A stretch of DNA of 64,000 nucleotides from Dinoroseobacter sp049800775 (GCF_049800775.1 NZ_JBNAFR010000009.1:62001-126000); one strand, 5' to 3'; shown: positions 35,331 through 44,696, counted from the first letter of the stretch. Notes: generated by a model not told the origin, from the sequence alone. A program made the numbers and translations.

Positions 35331-36158
35331 TTAGTTTCCGCCAAGGTTGCGCGGGCTGTTTTCCGGCGAGACATCATTGCCCCGGGGCCGTGCGTGGTGA
35401 CGCCAGTGGCCGGAGGGATCATTGCCCCGGCAGAGGATCGCCTCGATCCCCTGCGCCCAGGCACCGTCCGTCATCCGCACCTCGGGCGGGCAATAGCGGA
35501 TGGTCAGCCCGCATCGGCGACGAGTGCTGAGATTGGCGGCCGACCCATGGGCCAGCATATCCGCATGAACCGACATCTCGCCTGCGCGCAGGGCGTTGGT
35601 CACCGGCGCGCCGAGGCTCGCGGTTTCGACCAGTTCCTTGTTCAAAACGCCGCCCTCCGAAGCGCGCCAGTCAAGCGCACCCTTATCGTGGCTGCGCGGA
35701 ATAAACTGCATCGCCGCGTTCTCGGCATCGGTGTCGTCGATGGCCAGCCAGACGGTCACCGTGCGAGCCGGGGCCAGATGCCAGAAGGCGGCGTCCTGAT
35801 GCCAGGGCACATGCTTCGGGTCCCCCGGCAGCTTGCAAAAGAAATGCGAGGCCCAGCAGACGATGTTCGGCCCCACCAGATCCTCCACCACGTCGAGGAT
35901 CGCAGGCGCGGTGCACAGATCCCAGATCGCTTGGGCGCGTGCCTGATAGCAGTTGATCGCATAGGCGCCGTCGCGCCCGAGCCCGGCGAGCAGCCCGTCA
36001 AAGGTCGTGCGGTTCGCCTCCGCTTGACTGGGGGGGAAGGCGCGCAGACCCGTCAGGTAGCCGTCGCGATTATAGCGGTCGATCTGCTCGGGTGTCAGAG
36101 TGGCCGGGTTCGGGTTGCGCACGGGGGCGAAAGACAGATCGGGGGATGTATCAAGCAT
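35331..36158 (-). CDS. Phytanoyl-CoA dioxygenase (PhyH) family protein 2
   Basis: A 275-residue Fe(II)/2-oxoglutarate dioxygenase-like protein. Metal ligands: HVPWHQDAAFWHL (HxD) and the distal His in DMLAHGSAANLSTRRRCG, where the Arg cluster can bind 2-oxoglutarate; VWLAIDDTDAENAAMQFIPRSH is typical of the family. The ATG at 36158 has an AAGGA site upstream. It is divergent from an AraC gene that probably regulates it. Not closely similar to the other PhyH protein in the window. Confidence 0.9.
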   Translation of the reverse strand: MLDTSPDLSFAPVRNPNPATLTPEQIDRYNRDGYLTGLRAFPPSQAEANRTTFDGLLAGLGRDGAYAINCYQARAQAIWDLCTAPAILDVVEDLVGPNIVCWASHFFCKLPGDPKHVPWHQDAAFWHLAPARTVTVWLAIDDTDAENAAMQFIPRSHDKGALDWRASEGGVLNKELVETASLGAPVTNALRAGEMSVHADMLAHGSAANLSTRRRCGLTIRYCPPEVRMTDGAWAQGIEAILCRGNDPSGHWRHHARPRGNDVSPENSPRNLGGN

Positions 36159-36246
36159 GGGGGATCCTTTCACGCCCATCATTTCTCTGGTTTCGCAACA
36201 ATTCTGGCGCTATTTTTCCCAAAAGCTCCTCTGTGTTGACTTATCT

Positions 36247-37092
36247 ATGTCTTTGACCCTGCGCCACCGGGATTACCTTCGCCCGCCAACCGCGTTTCAC
36301 TTTGCCCGCGTGAGCCTCGGGGACGGGCCGATCCCCGCCCCCCATGGGCAGGATTTCCACGAGATGTTTTTTGTGCTCGACGGCATGGTGCAACACCGGA
36401 TCAATGGCACCCGGATCGCGCTGCCGCCCCGCAGCCTGTGTTTCATGCGACCGCAGGACCGGCACGGTCTGGGCGGGCCCGCGCGGCTTGTGAATGTGCT
36501 CATCGCGCCCGACAGCCTCACCCATCTGCTGGCGCGTTACCCGGAGCTGGACGGACGTACCTTCTGGAGCGACGGGGCGCTCCCGGTGACGCTGAGCCTC
36601 GATGCGGATCAGGCGAGTACGATGACACGGGCGCTGGAGCGGCTGGAGGTCGGACCGCGCAGCCAGCTCGCCATCGAATCGGTGCTGCTGGAGCTGCATA
36701 CGCGGATCCTGCGGCCCCTTCCGGCGCTGCCCGGCGGATTGCCGGGGTGGTTGACGCGCACCTTACGCGCGGCCGAGGACCCGGAAGTGTTCGCGCGCGG
36801 CCCCGGCGCGCTGGCCGAGATCGCGGGCAAGTCGCCCGCCTATCTGGCGCGCAGCTTTCGCGCGCATCTCGGTGCCACGCCCACCGACTGGATCAATGCG
36901 CGGCGAATGGCCCATGCGGCGCGGTTGATGACCGGGACGGATCTGAGCCTGACGCGGGTGGCAGAGGCCTGTGGCATAGAGACCCCGAGCCATTTCCAAG
37001 CCCTCTTCAAAGCCCATCACGGCGCGCCTCCGGCCAGATGGCGGCGCGCCCATCGCCGAGACGTGGTCCAGCCCGGGGAACGGAGAGGCTGA
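36247..37092 (+). CDS. AraC family transcriptional regulator
   Basis: A 281-residue regulator with an N-terminal cupin-like ligand domain (HGQDFHEMFFVLDGMVQHRING, then LCFMRPQDRHGL) and a C-terminal double helix-turn-helix (GALAEIAGKSPAYLARSFRA, SLTRVAEACGIETPSHFQALFKAHHG). It is divergent from the PhyH gene across 88 bp. No convincing ribosome site precedes the ATG, so the message may be leaderless or the start may be further upstream. Confidence 0.88.
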   Translation: MSLTLRHRDYLRPPTAFHFARVSLGDGPIPAPHGQDFHEMFFVLDGMVQHRINGTRIALPPRSLCFMRPQDRHGLGGPARLVNVLIAPDSLTHLLARYPELDGRTFWSDGALPVTLSLDADQASTMTRALERLEVGPRSQLAIESVLLELHTRILRPLPALPGGLPGWLTRTLRAAEDPEVFARGPGALAEIAGKSPAYLARSFRAHLGATPTDWINARRMAHAARLMTGTDLSLTRVAEACGIETPSHFQALFKAHHGAPPARWRRAHRRDVVQPGERRG

Positions 37093-37101
37093 GGATAGAG
37101 G

Positions 37102-37206
37102 GCGCGGTCCGCATGCGGACCGCGCGGACCCGCGTCGCAGGACCGTCATAGGGAAGGATGGACGACAGGCGATCACGGGCACGTCCGCGCGGGGCGCGCA
37201 GCGGAC
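37102..37206 (+). repeat. Two-hairpin intergenic element, copy C
   Basis: Hairpin 1 is a perfect 24-bp palindrome with arms GCGCGGTCCGCA/TGCGGACCGCGC (37102-37125), followed directly by GGACCCGCG. Hairpin 2 is imperfect: GTCCGC (37183-37188) with GCGGAC (37201-37206) and an inner GCG/CGC. The overall length of about 105 nt matches the copies at 40.8 and 49.5 kb. It fills the 232-bp space between araC and deoC. Confidence 0.65.
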
Positions 37207-37324
37207 CGCGCCACCGCACATCCGCACACCCACATATCCGCGCGCGGGCGTCGGGACGTGGCGGCGCGCTTGCGCCCCTTCGCGGGCCGTGTCAGCCTCA
37301 GATCACGCAGCAGGAGACCTCATC

Positions 37325-38344
37325 GTGACCAGCACCCCACCGGGCCGCACCGCCACCGGCCAGCAGATTGACCTGCACCGGGCACATTTGCCGGAGACCA
37401 CCTTGCCGCGCAATCCTGGCATGGCGCTCGATCTCGACTGGGTCCGCGCCGTCGCGATCAATACATCGGCCGTGGAACGCCGCGCCGCGACCCTGCCCGG
37501 GCGGCGGTCGGTCAAGAAAGACTTTCAGGCGGCCTGGCTGCTGAAGGCGATCACCCTGATCGACCTCACCACCCTTGCGGGCGACGACACGCCGGGCCGG
37601 GTCCAGCGGCTCTGCGCCAAGGCGCGTCGCCCCGTGGATCCCGAGATCCTCACGGCGCTCGGCATGGGGGCGATCACCACCGGGGCGGTCTGCGTCTATC
37701 ACGACATGGTCGAGGTGGCCGTCGAGGCGCTTGCCGGTTCCGGCATCCCTGTCGCCGCCGTGTCGACGGGGTTTCCGGCGGGCCTTTCACCCTTTCGGCT
37801 GCGCGTGGCCGAGATCGAGGAGAGCGTGGCCGCAGGCGCCGCAGAGATCGATATCGTCATCTCCCGCCGCCATGTCCTGACCGGCAATTGGCAAGCGCTC
37901 TATGACGAGATGCGCGCATTTCGCGCGGCGTGCGGGGATGCCCATGTGAAGGCGATCCTGGCCACCGGCGAGCTCGGGGATCTGGGCAATGTCGCCCGCG
38001 CGAGCCTGATCTGCATGATGGCCGGCGCGGATTTCATCAAGACCTCCACCGGCAAGGAGAGCGTGAACGCGACCCTGCCCGTGAGCCTTGTGATGATCCG
38101 CGCGATCCGAGATTACGAGGCGGCCACAGGGATCAAGGTGGGCTACAAACCCGCGGGGGGGATCTCCAAGGCCAAGGATGCGCTGGTCTATCTGAGCCTG
38201 CTGAAAGAAGAGCTGGGCAACCGTTGGCTGCAACCGGACCTCTTCCGCTTCGGCGCCTCGTCCCTTCTTGGCGATATCGAACGGCAACTCGAGCATCATG
38301 TCACCGGGGCCTATTCCGCAGGCCACCGGCACGCGCTTGGCTGA
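37325..38344 (+). CDS. deoC: Deoxyribose-phosphate aldolase
   Basis: Cleaves deoxyribose 5-phosphate to acetaldehyde and glyceraldehyde 3-phosphate. The Schiff-base lysine is Lys239 in GADFIKTSTGKES; the second active-site region is GIKVGYKPAGGISKAKDAL. At 339 residues it is longer than the 250-residue enterobacterial type and resembles the longer DERA form. The GTG start at 37325 has an AGGAGA site at good spacing; another GTG lies at 37289. The next gene is an aldehyde dehydrogenase that can oxidise the acetaldehyde. Confidence 0.92.
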   Translation: MTSTPPGRTATGQQIDLHRAHLPETTLPRNPGMALDLDWVRAVAINTSAVERRAATLPGRRSVKKDFQAAWLLKAITLIDLTTLAGDDTPGRVQRLCAKARRPVDPEILTALGMGAITTGAVCVYHDMVEVAVEALAGSGIPVAAVSTGFPAGLSPFRLRVAEIEESVAAGAAEIDIVISRRHVLTGNWQALYDEMRAFRAACGDAHVKAILATGELGDLGNVARASLICMMAGADFIKTSTGKESVNATLPVSLVMIRAIRDYEAATGIKVGYKPAGGISKAKDALVYLSLLKEELGNRWLQPDLFRFGASSLLGDIERQLEHHVTGAYSAGHRHALG

Positions 38345-38355
38345 GGGGGGACCAT

Positions 38356-38377
38356 GAGTATTTGGGGAACAATGAAG
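38356..38377 (+). repeat. Dispersed AT-rich repeat, copy 2
   Basis: GAGTATTT, GGGGAACA, ATGAAG: identical over 22 nt to 44703-44724. It sits between deoC and the aldehyde dehydrogenase gene, immediately before the ATG region. Confidence 0.75.
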
Positions 38378-38388
38378 GGGCGTTCAGC

Positions 38389-40731
38389 ATGACGGTCAAG
38401 GAGATCTTCGAGACCATGGAGTATGGCCCGGCGCCCGAGGATGACGGCCCGGCCCAGGCTTGGCTGGACCAGCATGGACGTCAGTTCGGGTGCTTTATCG
38501 GCGGTGGGTTTCAGGACCCCGGCGAGACCTTTGCCACATTGAACCCGGCGCGCGGGACCGCGCTTGCGCAGGTCACCCAAGGCTCCGCTGGCGATGTGGA
38601 CGCCGCCGTGGCGGCCGCGCGCAAGGCGCAACCCGGCTGGGCCAAACTGGGCGGGTCGGGGCGGGCGCGGGTCATCTACGGGTTGGCGCGGCTGTTGCAG
38701 AAACACGCGCGGCTCTTTGCGGTGCTCGAGACGCTCGACAATGGCAAGCCCATCCGCGAGAGCCGGGATATCGACATCCCCCTCGCCCAGCGCCATTTCT
38801 ACTACCATGCGGGCATGGCCGCCCTGATGGAGGACGAGCTGCCCGACCGCGTACCGCTGGGCGTCTGTGGTCAGATCGTGCCGTGGAATTTCCCGCTTCT
38901 GATGCTGGCCTGGAAAATCGCGCCAGCACTGGCCATGGGCAATACGGTGGTTCTGAAACCGGCCGAATGGACCCCGCTGACAGCGCTGCTCTTTGCTGAG
39001 ATCTGCGGCGAGGCCGGGGTGCCCTCCGGCGTGGTGAATATTGTCACCGGGGATGGCGCGACCGGTGCGGCGCTTGTAGCGCATCCGGGTGTGGACAAGA
39101 TCGCCTTCACCGGCTCCACCGAGGTGGGGCGCGAGATCCGCCGGGCGACGGCGGGGTCGGGCAAGGCGCTGACACTCGAGCTGGGTGGCAAGTCACCTTA
39201 TATCGTCTTCGAAGACGCGGATCTCGACTCTGCGGTTGAGGGTCTGGTGGACGCGATCTGGTTCAATCAGGGCCAGGTCTGCTGTGCGGGCTCGCGTCTT
39301 TTGGTGCAGGAAGGGATCGCAGAAGCCTTCCACGGCAAGCTGCGCGCCCGGATGGAGACCCTGCGGATCGGCGATCCGTTGGACAAGTGCATTGATGTGG
39401 GGGCGATGATTGATCCCGCGCACCGCGCCAAGGTCGCCGGGATGGTGGCCAGCAGCGGGGGGACAGTACATCAGCCGGGTGTGGTGCCCGCCGAGGGGGC
39501 ATTCTATCCGCCGACCCTGATCACCGGGCTCTCGCCCGCCGATCCGCTCATGCGGGACGAGATCTTTGGCCCGGTCCTGGTTTCGACGACCTTTCGCACC
39601 CCGTCCGAGGCCGTGCAGGTGGCCAATGCCACGCGCTACGGGCTGGCGGCAACGCTCTGGTCCGAGGATGTCAACCGGGCGCTGGACATCGCGCCCAAGC
39701 TTGCGGCGGGTGTGGTCTGGGTGAATGCCACGAACCTCTTCGACGCGGCCGCCGGGTTTGGCGGGGTCCGCGAGAGCGGATTTGGACGCGAAGGCGGATG
39801 GGAGGGTCTGCGCGCCTATACAAAACCCGTCGGAGCCGCGAAGCCACTCAAACCCGTCGCGGCGGTGCCAGCACCGCAGACGCCCAAGGCCGAAGGGCTC
39901 GACCGCACGGCCAAGATGTATATCGGCGGCAAGCAGGCCCGGCCCGATAGCGGCTACTCCCGGGCCATCTGGTCGACCAAGGGCGCGCTTCTGGGCCATG
40001 CGCCCGAGGGCAATCGCAAGGACATCCGTAACGCGGTGGAGGCCGCGACCGGGGCCTCTGGCTGGGCCAAAACCACCGGGCATTTGCGGGCGCAGATCCT
40101 CTATTACCTTGCGGAGAACCTGTCGGCCCGTGCCGAGGAATTTGCGGCGCGTCTCAAGGCGATGACCGGTGCGCGGGAGCCTGCGGCCAAGGCCGAGGTC
40201 GCAGCCTCGATCGAGCGGCTCTTCACCTATGCGGCCTGGGCAGACAAGTATGACGGGGCGGTCAAGCCCGTGCCCCTGCGCGGTGTCGCGCTGGCCATGC
40301 CCGAGCCTGTCGGGGTGATCGGGGCCTTTGCGCCGGATGAGGCCCCGCTGCTGGGGACGGTGTCGATCCTCGGGGCCGCGCTGGCCATGGGCAATCGGCT
40401 GGTGCTGGTGCCGTCACAACCCTTCCCGCTAGCGGCAACCGATCTCTATCAGGTGCTGGACACCTCGGACGTGCCCGCAGGCGTGGTCAATATCGTCACG
40501 GGCGACCCGGAGGCGCTGGCCAAGCCGCTGGCCAGTCATCTGGGGGTCGATGCGGTCTGGAGTTTTGCGGGCGCTGACATCTCGGCGCAGATCGAGGCCG
40601 AAGCGGCGGGCAATCTCAAACGCACATGGGTAAACCACGGAGCCGCCCGGGATTGGTTCAAAGCCGATGCGCGCAGCTTCCTGTCGGAAGCGACCGAGAC
40701 GAAGACCATCTGGGTGCCTTACGGCGCCTGA
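38389..40731 (+). CDS. Aldehyde dehydrogenase with additional C-terminal ALDH-like domain
   Basis: A 780-residue double-length aldehyde dehydrogenase. The first 480 residues are a complete ALDH: Glu264 in LELGGKSP, catalytic Cys298 in NQGQVCCAGSR, PWNFPLLM and EIFGPV. The C-terminal 290 residues repeat an ALDH N-terminal domain (YIGGKQARPDSGYS, VGVIGAFAPDEAPLL) but have no catalytic Cys or Glu counterpart, so this half is probably structural. It follows deoC, and the pair would convert deoxyribose 5-phosphate to acetate plus glyceraldehyde 3-phosphate. Confidence 0.9.
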   Translation: MTVKEIFETMEYGPAPEDDGPAQAWLDQHGRQFGCFIGGGFQDPGETFATLNPARGTALAQVTQGSAGDVDAAVAAARKAQPGWAKLGGSGRARVIYGLARLLQKHARLFAVLETLDNGKPIRESRDIDIPLAQRHFYYHAGMAALMEDELPDRVPLGVCGQIVPWNFPLLMLAWKIAPALAMGNTVVLKPAEWTPLTALLFAEICGEAGVPSGVVNIVTGDGATGAALVAHPGVDKIAFTGSTEVGREIRRATAGSGKALTLELGGKSPYIVFEDADLDSAVEGLVDAIWFNQGQVCCAGSRLLVQEGIAEAFHGKLRARMETLRIGDPLDKCIDVGAMIDPAHRAKVAGMVASSGGTVHQPGVVPAEGAFYPPTLITGLSPADPLMRDEIFGPVLVSTTFRTPSEAVQVANATRYGLAATLWSEDVNRALDIAPKLAAGVVWVNATNLFDAAAGFGGVRESGFGREGGWEGLRAYTKPVGAAKPLKPVAAVPAPQTPKAEGLDRTAKMYIGGKQARPDSGYSRAIWSTKGALLGHAPEGNRKDIRNAVEAATGASGWAKTTGHLRAQILYYLAENLSARAEEFAARLKAMTGAREPAAKAEVAASIERLFTYAAWADKYDGAVKPVPLRGVALAMPEPVGVIGAFAPDEAPLLGTVSILGAALAMGNRLVLVPSQPFPLAATDLYQVLDTSDVPAGVVNIVTGDPEALAKPLASHLGVDAVWSFAGADISAQIEAEAAGNLKRTWVNHGAARDWFKADARSFLSEATETKTIWVPYGA

Positions 40732-40766
40732 ACGCGGGCACCTGACCGGAGGGCGCTTGATCCGGG

Positions 40767-40876
40767 GCGCCCTCGCCCATGGCGAGGGCGCGGACACACC
40801 CGGCCTCTATCGTGTCGGCTCTATTGAACGCTTTGGCCTGTCTCGCGGGTCCGCGCGGTCGGGATACCGACCGCGC
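40767..40876 (-). repeat. Two-hairpin intergenic element, copy A (inverted orientation)
   Basis: On the plus strand GCGCCCTCGCC/GGCGAGGGCGC (40767-40791, 3-nt loop) and GCGCGGTCGG/CCGACCGCGC (40853-40876, loop GATA). Read on the minus strand it has the same box as copy B after hairpin 1: GCGCGGACCCGCGAGA followed by GGCCAA. It sits between two convergent genes. Confidence 0.75.
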
Positions 40877-40915
40877 CACGTCCGGCGGTTGCCCGACGAT
40901 GCCTCTCGCTTTGCC

Positions 40916-41569
40916 TCAGGCCTTGCCGCGCATCTTGTCCCACCAGCGGCGAAAGCGCCCCTTGGTGGCATCCGCGCGGTCATCGGCCCGGTGCATGGCA
41001 ATCACCATATCATCCACGATCGGCTCGATCCGCGCCTCATGGAAATTCGCCCACCAGCGCCAGATCCGCAGCGCGATCAGCGCCAGCACAAGAAAGAAAG
41101 CGATGTTGAACCACGGGATGATTTGTGGATCCGGTGAATCGGTCACCTTCAAGGAGACCGCATTTGGAAAGATCGAAAACAGGTTCGAACGCCATCCGTA
41201 ATGCCGCACGATCACCCATGTGGGGTCTTCGGCATCCGAGACCAGATCCTTGGCCCGCGCGTTCACATCGCTCGAGTCAAACTTGAAGTAAAAGGGCCAG
41301 CCCCACCCTGTATCCTCGTTGCGGTACACGATCGCCTCGCCCCCGGGCCGCGCGGCGTCAATGAACCTCACATCCCGGCTGTCGGCCATGGGCGCACCAC
41401 TATCCGGCCGGGCCCAGAAGATACGGTTGCTCTCGGTAAAATCCACGCGCCGCTCGGAGGCATCCACCATCCGCACCACGTCATGCTGGGGCAGCACGTA
41501 ATGCAACAAGCCTCCAACCAGCACCAGCAGGATCAGTTTCAGCGTCCAGCGCAGGTAGGTCCAAAACAT
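40916..41569 (-). CDS. DUF1523-like inner membrane protein
   Basis: A 217-residue protein with an N-terminal membrane helix (LRWTLKLILLVLVGGLLHYVLP) and a second one near residue 155 (NIAFFLVLALIALRIW) that together hold a periplasmic domain with ERRVDFTESNRIFWARPD and DTGWGWPFYFKFDSSDVN. The C-terminus is positively charged. I match this to the DUF1523 family on the basis of these segments; function unknown. Downstream of a small membrane protein gene by one base. Confidence 0.7.
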   Translation of the reverse strand: MFWTYLRWTLKLILLVLVGGLLHYVLPQHDVVRMVDASERRVDFTESNRIFWARPDSGAPMADSRDVRFIDAARPGGEAIVYRNEDTGWGWPFYFKFDSSDVNARAKDLVSDAEDPTWVIVRHYGWRSNLFSIFPNAVSLKVTDSPDPQIIPWFNIAFFLVLALIALRIWRWWANFHEARIEPIVDDMVIAMHRADDRADATKGRFRRWWDKMRGKA

Positions 41570-41570
41570 C

Positions 41571-41834
41571 TCAATCCCAATTCGTCAAAAGCGCCAGCAG
41601 CCCGATCACAGCCGCCGGAAACGCGTATACACCCCAGATCAGCCTCTGCCGGAGCGACCGCTCCAGAGGCGCAAGGCCATCCTTCTCATAGGCCTCCCAC
41701 GTCCCGGGACGGCCCTCGGCCAGCCATTGCTCTTCGAGCGCGGCCGACCTGCGCCACCGCTGTAGCATGGCGGCGAGGATATGCGCCACTGCCAGCACCA
41801 GAAAAACCAGAACACCTACCCGCAGAACCGCCAT
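41571..41834 (-). CDS. Small membrane protein, unknown function
   Basis: An 87-residue protein with two hydrophobic segments (VGVLVFLVLAVAHILAAML and LIWGVYAFPAAVIGLLALL) separated by a charged loop including EEQWLAEGRPGTWEAYEKDG. The AAAGGAG site before the ATG at 41834 supports translation. It is one base upstream of the DUF1523-like gene, so the two form a pair; no homology recognised. Confidence 0.65.
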   Translation of the reverse strand: MAVLRVGVLVFLVLAVAHILAAMLQRWRRSAALEEQWLAEGRPGTWEAYEKDGLAPLERSLRQRLIWGVYAFPAAVIGLLALLTNWD

Positions 41835-41959
41835 CCATTGCTCCTTTTTCACTGCGTTGCACACCTCTGACTAGAAATGGGGCGCGTCGCGCCAAACACA
41901 ACGCATCGAGCTGCCCGGGCCCGCTTGTCGCGCCCGGGCTGCGGGCCTAGGCTCGCCCC

Positions 41960-43243
41960 ATGCAGACCGACACCCCCCTAAAGACCGCGATCACCGCCCG
42001 GCGCGACGCGCTGGTCGCGCTGACCCAGGACCTGATCCGAATTCCGACCCTGAACCCGCCCGGCCGGCACTACCACGACATCTGCGCGGTGCTCGAAGCG
42101 CGGCTCGCACCGCAGGGCTTTACCTGCGAGCTGGTCCGCGCCAAGGGCGCCGCCGCCGATAGCGAGGCCTTTCCGCGCTGGAACCTCGTGGCGCGCTACG
42201 AGGGCGGCCGCCCGGGAGAGTGCGTGCATTTCAACTCGCACCACGACGTGGTCGAAGTCGGCCATGGCTGGACAACGGACCCGTTCGGTGGCGAGGTGAA
42301 ACAGGGCCGGGTCTATGGTCGCGGGGCCTGTGACATGAAAGGCGGGCTCGCCGCCTCGATCATCGCAGCCGAAGCCTTCATCGCCACCCATCCCGAGTTT
42401 GCGGGCGCGATCGAGATCAGCGCGACGGCGGATGAGGAATCGGGCGGCTTTGGCGGGGTCGCCTATCTGGCGGAGAACGGCTGGTTCTCGCCCGAGCGCG
42501 TGCAGCATGTGATCATCCCCGAACCCCTGAACAAGGACCGGATCTGCCTCGGTCACCGCGGGGTCTGGTGGGCCGAGATCGAGACCAAGGGTCGGATCGC
42601 CCATGGCTCCATGCCCTTTCTCGGCGACAGCGCGATCCGCCATATGGGGGCTGTTCTGCACGAGATCGAGACGGTGCTCTATCCCCTGCTGGCCACCAAA
42701 CGCACCGAGATGCCCGTGGTGCCCGAGGGCGCGCGCCAATCCACGCTCAACATCAACTCGATCCATGGCGGCGAGGCAGAGCAGGACCCGGACTATACCG
42801 GCCTGCCGGCCCCCTGCGTGGCGGATCGCTGCCGCATTGTGCTCGACCGCCGCTTCCTGATCGAGGAAGACATCACGGAGGTGAAAGCCGAGATCACGTC
42901 GCTGCTGGAGCGGGTGAAAGCCAGCCGTCCCAGTTTCGAGTACGACATTCGCGAGCTCTTCGAGGTGCAGCCCACCATGGCAGACAAGGACGCCCCGGTG
43001 GTGCGGTCTGTCGCGGCCTCGATCGAGCGGGTGCTGGCGCGGCAACCGGACTACGTGGTCTCCCCCGGCACCTATGACCAGAAACATATTGACCGGATCG
43101 GGCGGCTCAAGAACTGCATCGCGTATGGGCCGGGGATCCTCGACCTCGCCCACCAACCCGATGAATGGGTGGGCATCGACGACATGATCGACAGCGCGCA
43201 GGTCATGGCCCTCACGCTCGCCGACCTGCTGCTGGAGCACTGA
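41960..43243 (+). CDS. M20 family metallopeptidase / deacylase (ArgE/DapE type)
   Basis: A 427-residue dizinc amidohydrolase. Metal ligands: His-Asp in FNSHHDVVEVG, Asp in GRGACDMKGG, catalytic and metal Glu pair in SATADEESGG, and the C-terminal His (LDLAHQPDEWVG). Similar to acetylornithine deacetylase/succinyl-DAP desuccinylase, but surroundings suggest a catabolic amide. The ATG of an aldehyde dehydrogenase gene follows one base after its stop, so one pathway likely deacylates an amide and oxidises an aldehyde. Confidence 0.9.
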   Translation: MQTDTPLKTAITARRDALVALTQDLIRIPTLNPPGRHYHDICAVLEARLAPQGFTCELVRAKGAAADSEAFPRWNLVARYEGGRPGECVHFNSHHDVVEVGHGWTTDPFGGEVKQGRVYGRGACDMKGGLAASIIAAEAFIATHPEFAGAIEISATADEESGGFGGVAYLAENGWFSPERVQHVIIPEPLNKDRICLGHRGVWWAEIETKGRIAHGSMPFLGDSAIRHMGAVLHEIETVLYPLLATKRTEMPVVPEGARQSTLNINSIHGGEAEQDPDYTGLPAPCVADRCRIVLDRRFLIEEDITEVKAEITSLLERVKASRPSFEYDIRELFEVQPTMADKDAPVVRSVAASIERVLARQPDYVVSPGTYDQKHIDRIGRLKNCIAYGPGILDLAHQPDEWVGIDDMIDSAQVMALTLADLLLEH

Positions 43244-43244
43244 C

Positions 43245-44696
43245 ATGACCTACGACCCGGGCTTTCCGAGCCATGAAATCCTGATCGGCGGGGCCTGGGG
43301 CCCCTGCGCCAGCGGCGAAACGGTGGTCCTGATCGATCCGTCCGATGGTCGTCCTCTGGCCGAGATCGCGCGCGGTGGCCCGGTCGATATCGACCGGGCT
43401 GTCGCAGCGGCGCAGGCCGCCCTGGACGGCGACTGGGGACGCCACAGCGCGACCGAGCGGGGCCGGTTGCTGAGCCGCCTCGGCGCATTGGTCCTGCGCG
43501 AGGCGGACCGGCTGGCAGACATGGAAGCCCGCGATGTGGGCAAGCCCCTGGGACAGGCCCGCGCCGACGCGCTCGCCCTGGCCCGCTATCTGGAATTCTA
43601 TGGCGGGGCCGCCGACAAGATCATGGGCGAGACCATCCCCTATATGGACGGCTACACGGTCTATACCTTGCGCGAACCCCACGGGGTGACGGGTCATATC
43701 GTCCCCTGGAACTACCCGATGCAGATCATCGGACGCTCCGTCGGGGCGGCCCTCGCCATGGGCAATGCCTGCGTGCTCAAACCCGCCGAGGAGGCCTGCC
43801 TGACCGCGCTGGCCTTCGCCCGGCTTGCCGAGGAGGCAGGCCTGCCGCCCGGTGCGCTCAATGTGGTGCCCGGGCTGGGCCCCGAGGCGGGCGCGGCCCT
43901 GAGCGCCCATCCCGGGGTCGACCATATGAGCTTCACAGGCTCCGTGCCCGTGGGCAGTGCGGTGCAGGCCGCCGCCGCCGGTCAGATCACACCCGTGACG
44001 CTGGAGCTGGGCGGCAAGTCCCCGCAGCTCGTCTTCGCCGATGCAGATCTCGATGCCGCCTTGCCCTTTCTCCTCAATGCCGGGGTCCAGAATGCCGGGC
44101 AGACCTGCTCGGCCGCGTCTCGGATCCTGATCGAAGCCCCGATCTTCGACACGGTCGCCGACCGCATGGCCGAAGCCTATGGCACGCTCACCGTGGGGCC
44201 CGCCCGCAGTGACCCCAAGATCGGCCCGCTGATCTCCGCCCGCCAAAAGGCCCGCGTGACCGAGATGCTCGCCCTCGCCGATCCCGCTCATATCCGGGCC
44301 ACGGGGCGGCTGAGCCCGGACGCCCCCGAGACCGGCGCTTATGTGGTCCCGCATCTCCTCTCGGGCATGGGTCCGGATCACCCGCTCGCCCAACAGGAGA
44401 TCTTTGGCCCCGTCCAGATCCTTCTCCCCTTCGACACCGAGGAGGAGGCAATAGCCATCGCCAACGGCACCGAGTTTGGCCTCGTTGCAGCGGTCTGGAG
44501 CCGGGACGGCGGGCGTCAGATGCGCCTCGCCAAACGTCTGCGCGCGGGGCAGGTCTTTCTTAACACCTATGGCGCGGGCGGGGGTGTCGAGCTGCCCTTT
44601 GGCGGCTTCGGTAAATCCGGTCACGGACGGGAAAAAGGGTTCGAGGCGCTGTACGGATTCTCGCAACTCAAGACGGTGGCGGCGCGCCACGGTTAG
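43245..44696 (+). CDS. Aldehyde dehydrogenase family protein
   Basis: A 483-residue NAD(P)-dependent ALDH. Motifs: HIVPWNYPMQ, FTGSVPVGSAV, LELGGKSPQL (catalytic Glu), NAGQTCSAASR (catalytic Cys) and EIFGPVQ. Cofactor-site pattern and length are normal for the family. Coupled to the M20 deacylase gene; the pair probably handles an N-acyl amino aldehyde or a related compound. No regulator is adjacent. Confidence 0.93.
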   Translation: MTYDPGFPSHEILIGGAWGPCASGETVVLIDPSDGRPLAEIARGGPVDIDRAVAAAQAALDGDWGRHSATERGRLLSRLGALVLREADRLADMEARDVGKPLGQARADALALARYLEFYGGAADKIMGETIPYMDGYTVYTLREPHGVTGHIVPWNYPMQIIGRSVGAALAMGNACVLKPAEEACLTALAFARLAEEAGLPPGALNVVPGLGPEAGAALSAHPGVDHMSFTGSVPVGSAVQAAAAGQITPVTLELGGKSPQLVFADADLDAALPFLLNAGVQNAGQTCSAASRILIEAPIFDTVADRMAEAYGTLTVGPARSDPKIGPLISARQKARVTEMLALADPAHIRATGRLSPDAPETGAYVVPHLLSGMGPDHPLAQQEIFGPVQILLPFDTEEEAIAIANGTEFGLVAAVWSRDGGRQMRLAKRLRAGQVFLNTYGAGGGVELPFGGFGKSGHGREKGFEALYGFSQLKTVAARHG

